Shown here one piece after another: positions 63,715-64,000 of a stretch of DNA of 64,000 bases. Source of the DNA: Lentzea fradiae (GTDB lineage Bacteria; Actinomycetota; Actinomycetes; Mycobacteriales; Pseudonocardiaceae); contig NZ_FNCC01000023.1 in assembly GCF_900100955.1 (NCBI RefSeq), positions 22,162-86,161 of the forward strand. Direction: 5' to 3'. Within the stretch, counting starts at the first letter, position 1. Every line of letters begins with the position of its first letter. The position numbers and the translations under genes were made by a program. The notes below the pieces were generated by a model. That model made no database searches, was not told where the DNA came from, and worked only from the letters and a program-made list of their open reading frames with translations.

Positions 63715-64000
63715 TTGCGTCCACAGAGTTCGTTGTCTGAGCAGCAGCGGGAGTCCGCTGTTGCGTTGTTCGAGGCCGGGTATGGCAGAGATGCTGTCGC
63801 GACCCGGTTGGAGGTGTCCGCGGCGGCGGTGCGACGCTTGCACGATCGTTGGAGGTTGTGGAGCGCGGGAGCGCTGATGGACAAGCCGGACAGACGGTCG
63901 TTCACCTTCGAGTTCAAGCTCGAGGTCGTGCGTCGCTATGTCAGCGGTGAGGCGACCGCGCTCGAGCTGGCCCGCGAGCACGACCTGTCCCCGCCCAAGC
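63715..64000 (+). CDS. IS3-type transposase, first frame (truncated by window edge)
   Basis: A frame opening with TTG at 63715 behind GGGGAG reads LSEQQRESAVALFEAGYGRDA, then SAAAVRRLHDRWRLWSAGALM and FEFKLEVVRRYVSG-E-A-T-ALELARE. This is the double helix-turn-helix N-terminus of IS3-family OrfA proteins. The other open frame in this stretch is a shadow. The gene runs off the right edge; whether the element is intact cannot be seen. Confidence 0.8.
   Translation, partial: MRPQSSLSEQQRESAVALFEAGYGRDAVATRLEVSAAAVRRLHDRWRLWSAGALMDKPDRRSFTFEFKLEVVRRYVSGEATALELAREHDLSPPK

Overview
The window is high-GC DNA with strong third-position GC bias, GTG and TTG starts, and large LuxR-family (LAL) regulators. 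This points to a filamentous actinomycete. A member of the Pseudonocardiaceae (Lentzea, Saccharothrix or Actinosynnema type) is my best guess from gene content, but that is inference.

Region 1 (1-5526) is ordinary accessory metabolism. A truncated LysR regulator is divergent from a short-chain dehydrogenase. A class II aldolase gene is translationally coupled to an FAD/NAD(P)-binding protein, and an IclR regulator follows.

Region 2 (about 5527-37660) is a hybrid type I/type II polyketide gene cluster. One giant protein (9280-22974) carries a KSQ-AT-ACP loading module and two KS-AT-DH-KR-ACP modules. It ends in a classical SDR domain where a thioesterase would be expected. Co-linear reading predicts a propionyl starter extended twice with malonyl-CoA to a hepta-2,4-dienoyl-ACP. 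Around it lie a discrete acyltransferase, a type II thioesterase, three free ACPs (two with an identical 230-bp core), two FabF-type ketosynthases that both keep the active-site Cys (no chain-length factor), a FabH-type ketosynthase, a MaoC dehydratase, an acyl-CoA-oxidase-like flavoprotein and an acyl-CoA carboxylase carboxyltransferase subunit. There is also an IspH-like protein that keeps three Cys but has lost the HMBPP-binding residues and the central domain. Genes run in two divergent arms from a LAL regulator at 29132. A repeated 16-bp inverted repeat in the two promoter regions is a candidate binding site. This hybrid assembly line is the most likely undescribed system here.

Region 3 (37801-51803, plus 61383-63590) is a secreted plant cell-wall degradation locus under GntR- and LacI-type operator sequences. 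It holds a parallel beta-helix protein, a GH95 fucosidase, two CE1-like esterases, a GH2 beta-galactosidase, a GH43 arabinanase and, further on, a rhamnogalacturonan lyase. Ricin or CBM2 modules are attached to all of these except the arabinanase. The set suits pectin and rhamnogalacturonan side chains.

Region 4 (51987-61217) mixes an ECF42-type sigma factor with its DGPF protein, an AraC regulator divergent from a TetX-like flavin monooxygenase, and a vat-vgb pair (streptogramin A acetyltransferase and streptogramin B lyase). The pair is followed by a decayed DUF5701 gene and faces a second LAL regulator. The window ends inside an IS3-type transposase.
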